64,000 nucleotides of DNA from positions 3,079,397 to 3,143,396 of the forward strand of contig NC_090619.1 of the NCBI RefSeq assembly GCF_004359215.1, written 5' to 3'. Below are positions 53,392 to 62,226 of the stretch, in pieces; the first letter of the stretch is position 1, and each line of letters opens with the position of its first letter. This DNA is from Bremia lactucae (taxonomy: Eukaryota > Oomycota > Peronosporomycetes > Peronosporales > Peronosporaceae). The notes beneath the pieces were generated by a model. The model saw nothing but the letters and a program-made list of their open reading frames with translations. It did not search any database and had not been told where the DNA came from. Both the position numbers and the translations under genes were made by a program.

Positions 53392-54039
53392 TTATTGTGT
53401 ACGCATTGCCTCTGCGATGCAGTACACGGAAAGGCCCAATGAACTTGGGAGGTAGTTTACTGCTATCCACATTAGATGACAGCACGCTTAGGAAAGTTTA
53501 CTGTAGAGAGTACTACTTGGTCATAATTTTAAATGAAAGAACGTTTGCTCTTCCATGTTTGTCTGCGTTCCGTTTCTGACGGTCCACTGCGTTAGCAATG
53601 GAATCCTGTACGAAAAGGATTACTAATTCTCGAGCCAGCAGAAATTCCTCTGCTGACTCATTTGTTTTGTCTTCTTCAGTGCGCTTTGTGCGCACTGCCA
53701 TGAGACCTTTCTCATCTTCGATGTAAATTGCTTCGACATCGACGTCATTCGCGTCGTTGGTTACTTCGACGCGTGATGAGCATGAGCCAGAAATGGCTTT
53801 GCTCGTGCGAGTCTACCCCCCCCTCCTAGACTAGAAGATCCCTCGAAAAAAGTGGGTATGCGTGGATGGCGTAAGCCATTCACGAAGAACGATGTATGCG
53901 ATGTAGACGCATGCATCGAATTAATGATGGCGAATTCGACCATCGGTAAAAACTCGCTCCAATTCGGATACGATTGGACGTAACCTCGAAGTATCTCTTC
54001 GAGGACGCGATTTACGCGTTCTGTTTGACCATCCGTTTC
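53392..54039 (-). pseudogene. Ty3/Gypsy integrase, second family, truncated
   Basis: From 54039 downward: ETDGQTERVNRVLEEILRGY (with the catalytic Glu of ERVNR), FLPMVEFAIINSMHAST, SFFVNGLRHPR, then after a frame change ELVILFVQDSIANAVDRQKR and NADKHGRANVL, and FIGPFRVLHRRGNAYTIKLP. It differs from family A and starts at the scaffold gap. Truncated at the palindrome where the TFYVG segment should follow. Confidence 0.8.
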
Positions 54040-54139
54040 NNNNNNNNNNNNNNNNNNNNNNNNNNNNNNNNNNNNNNNNNNNNNNNNNNNNNNNNNNNNN
54101 NNNNNNNNNNNNNNNNNNNNNNNNNNNNNNNNNNNNNNN
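54040..54139. other. Assembly gap (100 N)
   Basis: Exactly 100 Ns, a conventional scaffold gap of unknown true size. Left side is retrotransposon, right side is the body of a host gene. Confidence 0.99.
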
Positions 54140-54799
54140 GCTAATGGCGGACGCCGCGATTCGGTCCGTGAATCGACCCGCGAGTCGTCTCGCGGTTCGA
54201 ATCGGTATCCACGCAATATTCGTGGGACAGGCGACTTTACCGTAGAAGTGTCGAACTTGCCTCCCCGTGTGTCGTGGCAGGACCTGAAGGACTTTATGCG
54301 TAAAGCAGGTGACGTGGTATTCACTGAGGTGGACGGGCATGGTGGTGGCATTGTGGAGTTCAGCAACAAGCGTGACATGAAGTACGCAGTCGAGAAATTG
54401 GACGACTCGGAGTTTCGCGGTCGCAGTGAGAATTCCTTCGTGCGCGTGCAGGAAGCCGGAAAGCGTGATCGCAGTAACAGTCGTAGCCGATCGCGCAGCA
54501 GATCGCGCAGTCGCAGTGCGCGCCGTTCGAGCAAAAAGCGTAGCCGCAGCCGAAGCGAGGACGTGGAGGGCGAGAAGAAGGCGAAGCGCAGCGTGTCAGC
54601 GGATAAGGATGATGAGAGGACGTACATGAAGCACGAAGACGGTAAGGATGATGAATACGGAAAAGTATCTAGTGCTAGGGAGAAAAAGGGTAGGCTTGAA
54701 GACGAAAGGGCTAAGGAAGACGAGCCCATGTCAGAGCTGGAGAAAGAGTCACACGGAAAAGAATCTGTAGCGGAAACGGGATCAGCTAGGGACGAGTAG
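54140..54799 (+). CDS. SRSF1-type SR splicing factor, 5' part lost in gap
   Basis: 219 codons open from the gap edge to TAG at 54797-54799. Visible: a Gly/Arg/Ser hinge, the second, pseudo-RRM (about 35-110) with VEVSNLPP and the signature SWQDLKDFMRKAGDV that marks the SRSF1 (ASF/SF2) class, then an RS domain (SRSRSRSRSRSR run) and an acidic Lys/Glu/Asp tail of about 80 residues. These nuclear proteins select splice sites and their RS domains are phosphorylated. The first RRM and start codon must lie in or beyond the gap. Convergent with the UAP gene, stops about 440 bp apart. No defect seen in the remaining part. Confidence 0.85.
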   Translation, partial: ANGGRRDSVRESTRESSRGSNRYPRNIRGTGDFTVEVSNLPPRVSWQDLKDFMRKAGDVVFTEVDGHGGGIVEFSNKRDMKYAVEKLDDSEFRGRSENSFVRVQEAGKRDRSNSRSRSRSRSRSRSARRSSKKRSRSRSEDVEGEKKAKRSVSADKDDERTYMKHEDGKDDEYGKVSSAREKKGRLEDERAKEDEPMSELEKESHGKESVAETGSARDE

Positions 54800-55241
54800 C
54801 GCAGCTCGACGGATAAGAACGTAGGAGACGACACAGCTTTAAGGACACAGTAGGATGGATCGAAGAACGAGTACTCACTGCGAAACAGCCTATATTAGTC
54901 TAAGGCGTGTGCGTGTGTGAGTCTGGTTACTGCTGCGATGGTCGGTGTTCTTTTACCGAATTCCTTGTGTAGTCTCCTCTGTCCTTGTTTATGGGTGCTG
55001 TTTTGTGCTCTTTTCTCGAGCCTTTTTGCGTAGTGAGGTTTGCTTTTTCTATATTGTGAGCGTGAAGCGGCGCGATTCTACAAATTAGTATCAGCGGAGC
55101 GGAGGATAGCGGCGGCTGCGTTGAGAATGCGTTTGACCTAGCGATAAAATGGACGGCAAGAGATGATGGCGTAGTGCTCCCTTAGCAGGTTGAGCTTTAA
55201 GCGAAAATAAAAAAATATTTGCAGCATTAGTTTTTAAAGTA
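54800..55241. other. 3' regions between convergent genes
   Basis: No gene recognised. It should hold the 3' ends of the SR-protein and UAP transcripts. Confidence 0.5.
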
Positions 55242-58200
55242 TCAAAGGCCTCCAAGCGTAATAGGAAGTTGAATCGGTGACTTTGTTTGAGCAACGTCCT
55301 CTAGTCCCTCGCCGTTGTATGACAGCGATGGGAGAACCTCACAGATATCGCTATCGGATGTGGTGTTTGCAAAGGTCGCCCCAGCTTTTAATAGCCACCG
55401 CTTGCACTGCTCTGATACAAGTTGGCGAGCAGTGGCAGGTGAGTCCGATGCAGCCCCAGGCGCGTTCTTTATTGGAGCAAATTCATCGTTGCGGGCCACA
55501 GCAAGCACTTTCATATTCTTGGAAAGTGGAAATACGTCAAATATAAACGTCTCAAGTTTAATACCCGTGTTGCTTGTAGGAGTGATCGTCGCTGTGCCCT
55601 CATTGTTAAGGTACGGAATCTTTTTCTTGGCCACGTGGTATTCCGCATCGTTCTGTGAGCAGCATCGCTTAAGATAGTCGAGATGGAATAAGTGGTTGCA
55701 AATGTTGGCAGCACCAAAGGTTAGCTTGCCGGTCTTTAAATCAACACGTTCCGCCGCGGCACGATCAAGCTCTGAGTACTCTACTACACATAACACTCCA
55801 TTTCGCTTGGCAACGACACCCACATTCTCGTCTGGAGAGGTTTTCCACACCACTTTATTAGCACAATCGGCGTCCTGGGCAATACTGAAGCCAATAAATA
55901 CTGGATCGGCAACCTTGCAGAGCACATTGTCCACTGAAAACACATGCAAATACTGCACATTGCGATTGCTAAGAAGATCAAGCATTCCGCTGCGCGATAA
56001 AGCTGGATAGATACCACCATTGCCGTCTGAAGCTCGAGCTAGCTGCCTAGCCGTTTCGAGGATAAACTTGCCGTCATTTGTAAAGCACGGTAGTGTGCCT
56101 TGACAGAAAAAGTGAATCTGATCTGTTAAGAGTCCGAAGTTATCGTGGGCACGGAAGAATGATACTGTGGTTTCGTGATTCATTTCGCTGGTCATTACGA
56201 ATAAAGGAATGATAGGCGCATCCTGCAAGTGATTGCGAGTTTTTGCCAAATCCTGCACCTTCGAAATTCGCAAAGCAAAAATTTCAAAGAGAGACTTTCC
56301 GGAAGGAAGGCCGATATTATACATACCCTTGGGACCAGCAAAGCCTAGACGCGTACCTTGCCCTCCACTGAGCACCAACGCACCTATCATGCCTCTAGCA
56401 ACAGCGTCTAGACCTAAATCAAGCCATTTTGCCTTCAGCTCAGGCGAAGTCTCACTCAATTGATGCACCATTTTGTCTTCTAGTGGTGTTAGCTCGTCTG
56501 CGCTAACATCCGCAATGCTGTCAGCATCAATGGACCGTGCGAAAAGAGCATTTATCTGTTGCGGATCATATTGTCGTAAAGTTTCAACCAGCTCACAAGC
56601 GTCTTGCGTGGTAACTTTGCCGGCATCGATAAATCGAAAAACATGGCTTTGATCAGCTTCTGCAAACGCGATTCGAATAGAACGCGGGACAGAATTCGCG
56701 TTTGCCATTGCTTCAGAGCTCTCCCAACGAATGATCTTGCGAGGGAGGCTTTGCATCATACTCTCGACGCGCGTCGCTAAGCCTTCGCCGCTGTAGGACA
56801 CCAGAGGCGAAATCTCAATGAATTGAGCTTTGTTCAATTTTTCTTGCACAAAGCTGTCGAAATCTCGGGAGCACTTAAGAAGTGAAGAAGCAGCATCAAG
56901 GATCCAGGCTTTCGCCTCGCTGTGCATCATAAGACGCGCAGTATCAGGAGAGTCGGTAAAAGTGCCGGGTGGATTCTTTAACGGAGAAAATTCAGTTTCC
57001 CGTGGAACAGACAGCACCGCCATTCGTGTTGATAATGGAAATACATCAAATATAAAAGTTTCCAGCTTTAATCCTGTAATGCCCGTGGGCATAATTGTGG
57101 CGCCAGAGTCATCCGCAAAAGGAATTTTCTTGTAAGCTACATGGTGTTTCATTTGACTCAAGTTTGGAAGTACCGCATCAACTATGAATTTGCTTTACAC
57201 GACTTTCATGTTAGTTCAAAGTGTTGGCATGTGTTCACATTGCTAACGTAATTATTAACGTACATCATGAAAAAGTGGTTGCAAATGTTAGCAGCGCCGA
57301 AGCTGAGCTTGCCTGTTGAAGGGTCTATCTGCTCTGATGAAACTTGATCAAGCTCTGAATATTCTACAACGCAGTAAGCTCCATTGCGCTTAGCCACTAC
57401 GCCTACTCTTTCGTCAGGACGAGCTTTCCAAACCACTTTATTCCCGCAGTCGGCTTGCTTGTAAATGCAATACCCAATAAAAGTCGGGTCTGCCACCTTA
57501 CACAATGCATTATCCACTGAAAATACGTGCAAATATTTCACCCCGCGTGCCTGCAGCTCAGCTAGTGCTCCACTTGTCTTCATTGAATTAAAGATTCCAC
57601 CATTACCATCAGGTGCACATGCCAGCTTGTATGCATTCTCTAATATGAGTTTGCCTTCTGTTGAAAAGCACGGCAGTTTATCTTGTGAAAAGAAGAGCAT
57701 CTGTGACTCCTTTAGCCCAAAAAATTCATGCTCCTTAAAGAAATTGACAATCGTTGAGTGATTCATCTTGCTAGTCATTACACAGAATGAGATCTGTACT
57801 TTAGCTCGGGGCTGTGCTGAACCATATTTTGTCGCTAGATTTTCTAGAGCTAAGAGTCTTTCCGCAAATAACTGAAACAGACTCTTCTCGGACGGCAGCC
57901 CGATATCATACATTCCCTTGGGGCCTGCATAGCCCATTCGAGTACCTTGACCTCCACTCAGCACTAAAGCACATACTTGTCCATGAGCAATAGCTTCAAA
58001 ACCAAGCTTTTTCCACCGCAATTTCTTTTGAATATGGCACTGCTCTAGCAGGTCGAAGGAGTCAAGAGGTTCAATTGTTCCCGTCTCAGAGGTCTTTGCA
58101 CTGGTGGAAGCCTGGAAATTTTTTTGCAACAGATCAAAATCAAGAGTTTCAAGCTATTACAAAGAATGAATTAGCGATTTGCAATACTATAGGCTGACAA

Positions 58201-58413
58201 GTACATACGAACACTTAAATACCTCCTTTGTGAGCTCTTGCGCCTCAAGGGCTGAAAGTTTGTCTGCATCGTCAAACTGTAAGCGGAAAGGCCGAATACG
58301 GCATAGTCAGTAAGTCAATCACTGGAGGAAGTATAAATTTACGTTGCCTTGAGCACGTGTCCTTGACCCGCTGCACGCAGCTTGCGTGCTAGGTCCGTTG
58401 GAACTAGCGGCAT
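55242..58413 (-). CDS. UAP1: Two-domain UDP-N-acetylhexosamine pyrophosphorylase
   Basis: Four exons, 58413-58348, 58276-58223, 58153-57264, 57192-55242, give 986 residues. Introns are 71, 69 and 71 bp; the first has GC-AG ends. Two complete UAP domains lie in tandem. Domain 1 (1-480): AGQGHVLK start, LSGGQGTRMG...PKG at 105-120, PDGNGG, VDN, VVEYSE, NICNHFF, SYSGEGL. Domain 2 (about 500-986): QSHVFRF, LSGGQGTRLG...PKG from 611, SDGNGG, VVEYSE, NICNHLF, SYNGEGL. Both keep the nucleotide-binding loop and substrate motifs, so both may be active. The enzyme makes UDP-GlcNAc from GlcNAc-1-P and UTP in the cytosol, feeding GPI anchors, N-glycans and chitin. Single-domain enzymes of about 500 residues are the norm. 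GH3 lies upstream on the same strand. Confidence 0.9.
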
Positions 58414-58740
58414 TACTTTGGATTACTATTTTTTCTTTGGTGGTTAATTGTACAAATATTAGCAACGGATTTCTTAAAGAGGGAGCCAGCGCCGATGAAG
58501 CGGAAGTTCGTTTAGAACGGAAACTTAGCTACGATTTCGCAACAAAGCTACCGTGTATCGTGAACAGATTGCGCTATTTTCCCTTACTTTGCATACTATT
58601 GAAAAAGATTGAATTTAAGTACACTGTGACGCAGCTTTTTCATAAAATGTTATCTGAACAAGCATATAGATTATTTGTGCAGAAAGTCTGGTCTTTTTAG
58701 AATATATTACATAGCAATCACTTGCGAGATCAACTTGGGT
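58414..58740. other. UAP promoter region
   Basis: Between the UAP start and the GH3 stop, both on the minus strand. A plus frame here (58386-58700) is not supported. Confidence 0.45.
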
Positions 58741-61101
58741 TTAGTTATCAAAACGGCCACCAGCATCAATTTTACCCGCACCGCTGTTGGTTTTGACGCT
58801 GAATACTGCGCACAACGGGTGCGTGATACTAACGTACACGTTGCACCAGGTCTCAGGTTTAAAGGCAACCACATAATCGCTATCTTCAACCATTCGCTTG
58901 AGTCCGTGGCCAATTTGAGGATCGTAAACGCTTATGTCGTCGGTAGTCAGCGTAAACGAGACTTCTATTGACTCGCCAGCCTGTAGCTTAATCTTCTTGA
59001 ATTTCTTCAACTGCTTAACCTCTGGTACCGAGATGAGGCGGAACGGCTGAGTAAGAAACAACATAACCGTCTCCTTGCCGGCACGATTTCCTTTATTGGT
59101 GACAGTCACGGATGCTGTAACTGAGTCGTATGCGCTAGAAAGAAGAGTTGTATCCAGAGTCATTGAAGAGTATTCAAACCGCGTATAGCTAAGTCCTGAG
59201 CCGAAATCCCACTCATGCCAACAGTCATCATAGGCACATCGGGTGCTAACGAGGTGATTATAGTGGATATTAATGTTAGCCGGGTCTTTGGGGTAAGTAA
59301 GTGGCAGTTTGCCGCTCGGATTTACGTCACCGTAAATGATCTCAGTCATTGCCTGACCGCCTAGCTCACAAGGAAGCAAACCGTTTATGATAGCCATCGA
59401 GTTACTGGGAATGGAGCCAAGCAGACGTGGGCGACCTTCAAAAAGAACAACAATCATTTTCGTGTTGGTAGCTCGTAGAGCCTCGACGTATTTAATTTGT
59501 CCCTCAGGTAACTCAAGGTTGTCAATATCACCAGGCTTCTCGGTATAGTTGGGTTCGCCGATGGCAACAATCGTGTACTCATGCTGCCTAGCATACTTTA
59601 CAGCGATAGCTAGGTCCTCATCCGTGATTGTACCATCCACTAGCATTCCATTAAAATAAGTGAACGAGTCATTGCCGACCAAGTTTTCAAAACCGTGGCG
59701 TAACGAAATGCCGTTCGGAAACATGTCGTTACCAGAAAATCCTTGCCATGCCTTCGTCCATCCTCCGCATTGGTAGCCAACATTGTCCGCAGAAGGACCC
59801 GTCAGAAATACTGAGGCATTTTTTGGGAGAGGAAGAACATCCTCTGCATTCTTAAGAAGGACAATGGATTCACGAGCCATGTTCAGCGCCACGATTCGAT
59901 CGTTGTCAGAACCCACCAAATTTAAAAATTCTTTGCCAGGAACAGGATTGTTATAGAGTCCAAGCTTCAGCTTTGTCTTGATGATACGTTTTGCAGATTG
60001 ACGAAGACAAAATTCATACTCTGGAAATTTCACCAGCATATTCTTAGCATAGTCAATAAACGTTGTATCCGAAGGCACCATGCTCATGTCAAGTGACGTT
60101 TGCTTTAAAGTAAGTGCTACAGCTTCTTCGTATGTTTTGACCACACGGTGCCAATCTCTTAAATTGTTGACCTCAGCCCAATCCGAAACCAGCAAACCAT
60201 CAAATTGAAGATCATGACGGAGCAGGTCGTTTAAAATACGGTGGCTGCTGATTACTGGCTTGCCGTTGACTGAGCTGTAGCTCTCCATAACTGTTAAAGC
60301 TCCAGCATCGATCGAAGCTTTAAAAGGAGGAAGAAAATAATTGAGTAGATCAAAATCGGACAACATCCCATTTTCACGGTCGTGTCCGTTCGGCGCCTTG
60401 GAATACCCGATGAAGTGCTTCATGCAGGCTGCAGTTTGGTTGTGGCTCTGAAGGCCACGAACGATAGCGTCTGCCATCACGGAAGCCAAGTATGGGTCTT
60501 CTCCGAATGTCTCATACGTGCGCGGCCAAAGCGGGCTTTGTGAGATCTCTAGAATGGGTCCAAACACCCACGGGATCCCAGCAGCTAAAGTGTCGCGTGC
60601 AGTGATCTGACCTACTTTAAACACCAGATCCGGGTTAAAACTCGCGCCACCATTTATTTGCTGCGGAAACAGTACTGCATTGTCGACGTAATTAGCACCA
60701 TGCACCGAGTCGAGGCCGTATATAATGGGATGGCCTCCATTTTCTTCCATGCTGATTTCCTGGATTCGATTTACGATGGCGCGGAACTCTGAAGCATTCC
60801 AGCCGTATTTATTTCCCATGGGCTGGTCCCAAGCCGTGTTGAGGTACGAGCCAACGTACTGTTGCGCATAGAGGCGAACCAGAGTTTCATTCAGTGTGTA
60901 TTCATTCGTATTCAGCACTATACCAACGTCAAGTTGCGTCATTTGGCCAATCACTTCAGCCATGGAAAATTGGTCGACTATGGACTGAGCCCTGGCATCG
61001 ATTGTATTGTCAATAGAAGCCGTAGCTGCGCTCGTAGCTTGTACTGATCTTTGCAGCGATACTATCATGGTCAGTGTTGCTGCCAGAATAAGCTTGACCA
61101 T
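58741..61101 (-). CDS. Secreted glycoside hydrolase family 3 (beta-glucosidase type)
   Basis: Intronless, 786 residues. The first 21 residues look like a signal peptide (hydrophobic LILAATLTMIVSL, ending QA). GH3 N-domain: YGLDSVHGANYV (about 128-139), RTYETFGEDP, CMKHFIGYS (substrate-binding Lys228-His229) and the nucleophile Asp307 in GLLVSDWAEV. The second, alpha/beta sandwich domain (about 395-640) has VLLKN..VLPL and VVLFEGRPRLL, followed by a fibronectin III-like tail with GLSYTRFEYS. The family hydrolyses terminal beta-linked sugars; the exact substrate cannot be read. Length is normal and no lesion is seen. Secreted GH3 enzymes are common in plant-associated oomycetes and may act on plant or own wall glucans. 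Confidence 0.92.
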   Translation of the reverse strand: MVKLILAATLTMIVSLQRSVQATSAATASIDNTIDARAQSIVDQFSMAEVIGQMTQLDVGIVLNTNEYTLNETLVRLYAQQYVGSYLNTAWDQPMGNKYGWNASEFRAIVNRIQEISMEENGGHPIIYGLDSVHGANYVDNAVLFPQQINGGASFNPDLVFKVGQITARDTLAAGIPWVFGPILEISQSPLWPRTYETFGEDPYLASVMADAIVRGLQSHNQTAACMKHFIGYSKAPNGHDRENGMLSDFDLLNYFLPPFKASIDAGALTVMESYSSVNGKPVISSHRILNDLLRHDLQFDGLLVSDWAEVNNLRDWHRVVKTYEEAVALTLKQTSLDMSMVPSDTTFIDYAKNMLVKFPEYEFCLRQSAKRIIKTKLKLGLYNNPVPGKEFLNLVGSDNDRIVALNMARESIVLLKNAEDVLPLPKNASVFLTGPSADNVGYQCGGWTKAWQGFSGNDMFPNGISLRHGFENLVGNDSFTYFNGMLVDGTITDEDLAIAVKYARQHEYTIVAIGEPNYTEKPGDIDNLELPEGQIKYVEALRATNTKMIVVLFEGRPRLLGSIPSNSMAIINGLLPCELGGQAMTEIIYGDVNPSGKLPLTYPKDPANINIHYNHLVSTRCAYDDCWHEWDFGSGLSYTRFEYSSMTLDTTLLSSAYDSVTASVTVTNKGNRAGKETVMLFLTQPFRLISVPEVKQLKKFKKIKLQAGESIEVSFTLTTDDISVYDPQIGHGLKRMVEDSDYVVAFKPETWCNVYVSITHPLCAVFSVKTNSGAGKIDAGGRFDN

Positions 61102-61152
61102 TGTCCCGGATGAGCTTGAAACAATTAAATTAATATGCTCGGTGCAGACAGG

Positions 61153-61166
61153 AATTTGAAAAGTGG
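61153..61166 (-). promoter_or_regulatory. Candidate initiator plus flanking element for GH3
   Basis: On the minus strand CCACTTTTCAAATT matches 11 of 14 positions of the oomycete core TCATTYYNCAWTTT. It is about 60 bp before the GH3 ATG, the usual distance for a transcription start in oomycetes. Confidence 0.45.
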
Positions 61167-62013
61167 AAAGAATTCCTTCGTAAGCCTCGGCACACGCTCA
61201 CCCAGCACCTATAAGAGTTTGATCTACACGTGTTCAGCTCAATAATCTCTGTTGTTGTGGTTGGTCAAGGCGCTCACAGTGAACAAGGCGACTATTCGTA
61301 GCCTTTAACCAACATGACAGGTTCAAAATGTCTGCTATTTAATTTTACCTGGCCACCCCAACTCACATACGCGTTACGTCACAAACAAACAAATGTAGGC
61401 TTTCCGTTGAAAACTGAGGAATGTAGTCTTTGATTTGCGCGTATTTGCGCAAATTTGCCAATGTAGATAACACAGTGGTAGCAGCGAGAGTATTTGCGTA
61501 ATATCTTAGTAAACCACACTGTCTAAGATTTTTTTGGAGTAGCTGAAGGCGGCGCTTTTAAACTGGGTGTCAAATGAAAGAAATGCGTAGTGGGGCAGCA
61601 TATTCGAAGGTGATATTAGGTCCATTTTAAGGCATCTTCCGTTTGAACGTTCGTAAAAGTTCTTCAAAACATATTGTCCGTTGGGACGTTTTAAATTTTA
61701 CATACCGTTTCGCATATCGAAGTGTGCCTTGGCGTTCAACCTTCGCATTACGAAAGACTGCAGTGCTACTGTTTGAAAACTTTTACTTGATTTGGTCTGC
61801 AGATTTTTTCCTGAAAATTCTCATGATTCGTAAGTTTTAGCTTTAGTAGACAATAAAAGAAGTGGCGCCTATTTACCGTTATATGCCTTTACCTGAACGC
61901 TTTCAGAAACGGAAAAACGTCCTTATGTGCCGAAATTTGATATCATTTGCACGTGGTCAGAAAATAGTAACGCGGCTGAATTCAATACATGTCGAATAGT
62001 GTAAAGTGCTTAA
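61167..62013. other. Intergenic, no recognisable gene
   Basis: AT-rich. A plus frame 61643-61840 has no recognised motif. It should include upstream control sequence of GH3. Confidence 0.45.
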
Positions 62014-62213
62014 TGTTGAAGGTGGAACATCAGGCGACGGTTCGTTGTCGTGCTGATGTGGCGGTTACTGTCGTGAATGACACAAGAAGAAGAGCAAGCG
62101 AAGCTGTTACATTTTAGTACGTTACATGTATGAGGGTTTTATAAGAACGAATTTACTTTTCCATTTTCCCTACACGAAGACATTCTTACGCAGTGTGTTG
62201 TCATATCCCAACA
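62014..62213 (+). repeat. Predicted 5' LTR of Copia element 2
   Basis: The right edge is fixed by the primer site that follows; going back, TGTTG at 62014 pairs with CAACA at 62209-62213 as 5-bp inverted ends, giving a 200-bp LTR, a normal size. The partner LTR is outside the window. Confidence 0.6.
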
Positions 62214-62226
62214 GGTTATGAGCCCA
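62214..62226 (+). other. Copia primer binding site (half tRNA-iMet type)
   Basis: GGTTATGAGCCCA is complementary to the anticodon arm of initiator tRNA-Met (TGGGCTCATAACC), the internal primer site used by copia-like elements. Its ATG, complement of the CAT anticodon, is in frame with the polyprotein. Confidence 0.75.

Noticed and set aside
58386..58700. 104-codon plus frame upstream of UAP
   Set aside because: Overlaps the UAP first exon on the other strand; no recognised motif.
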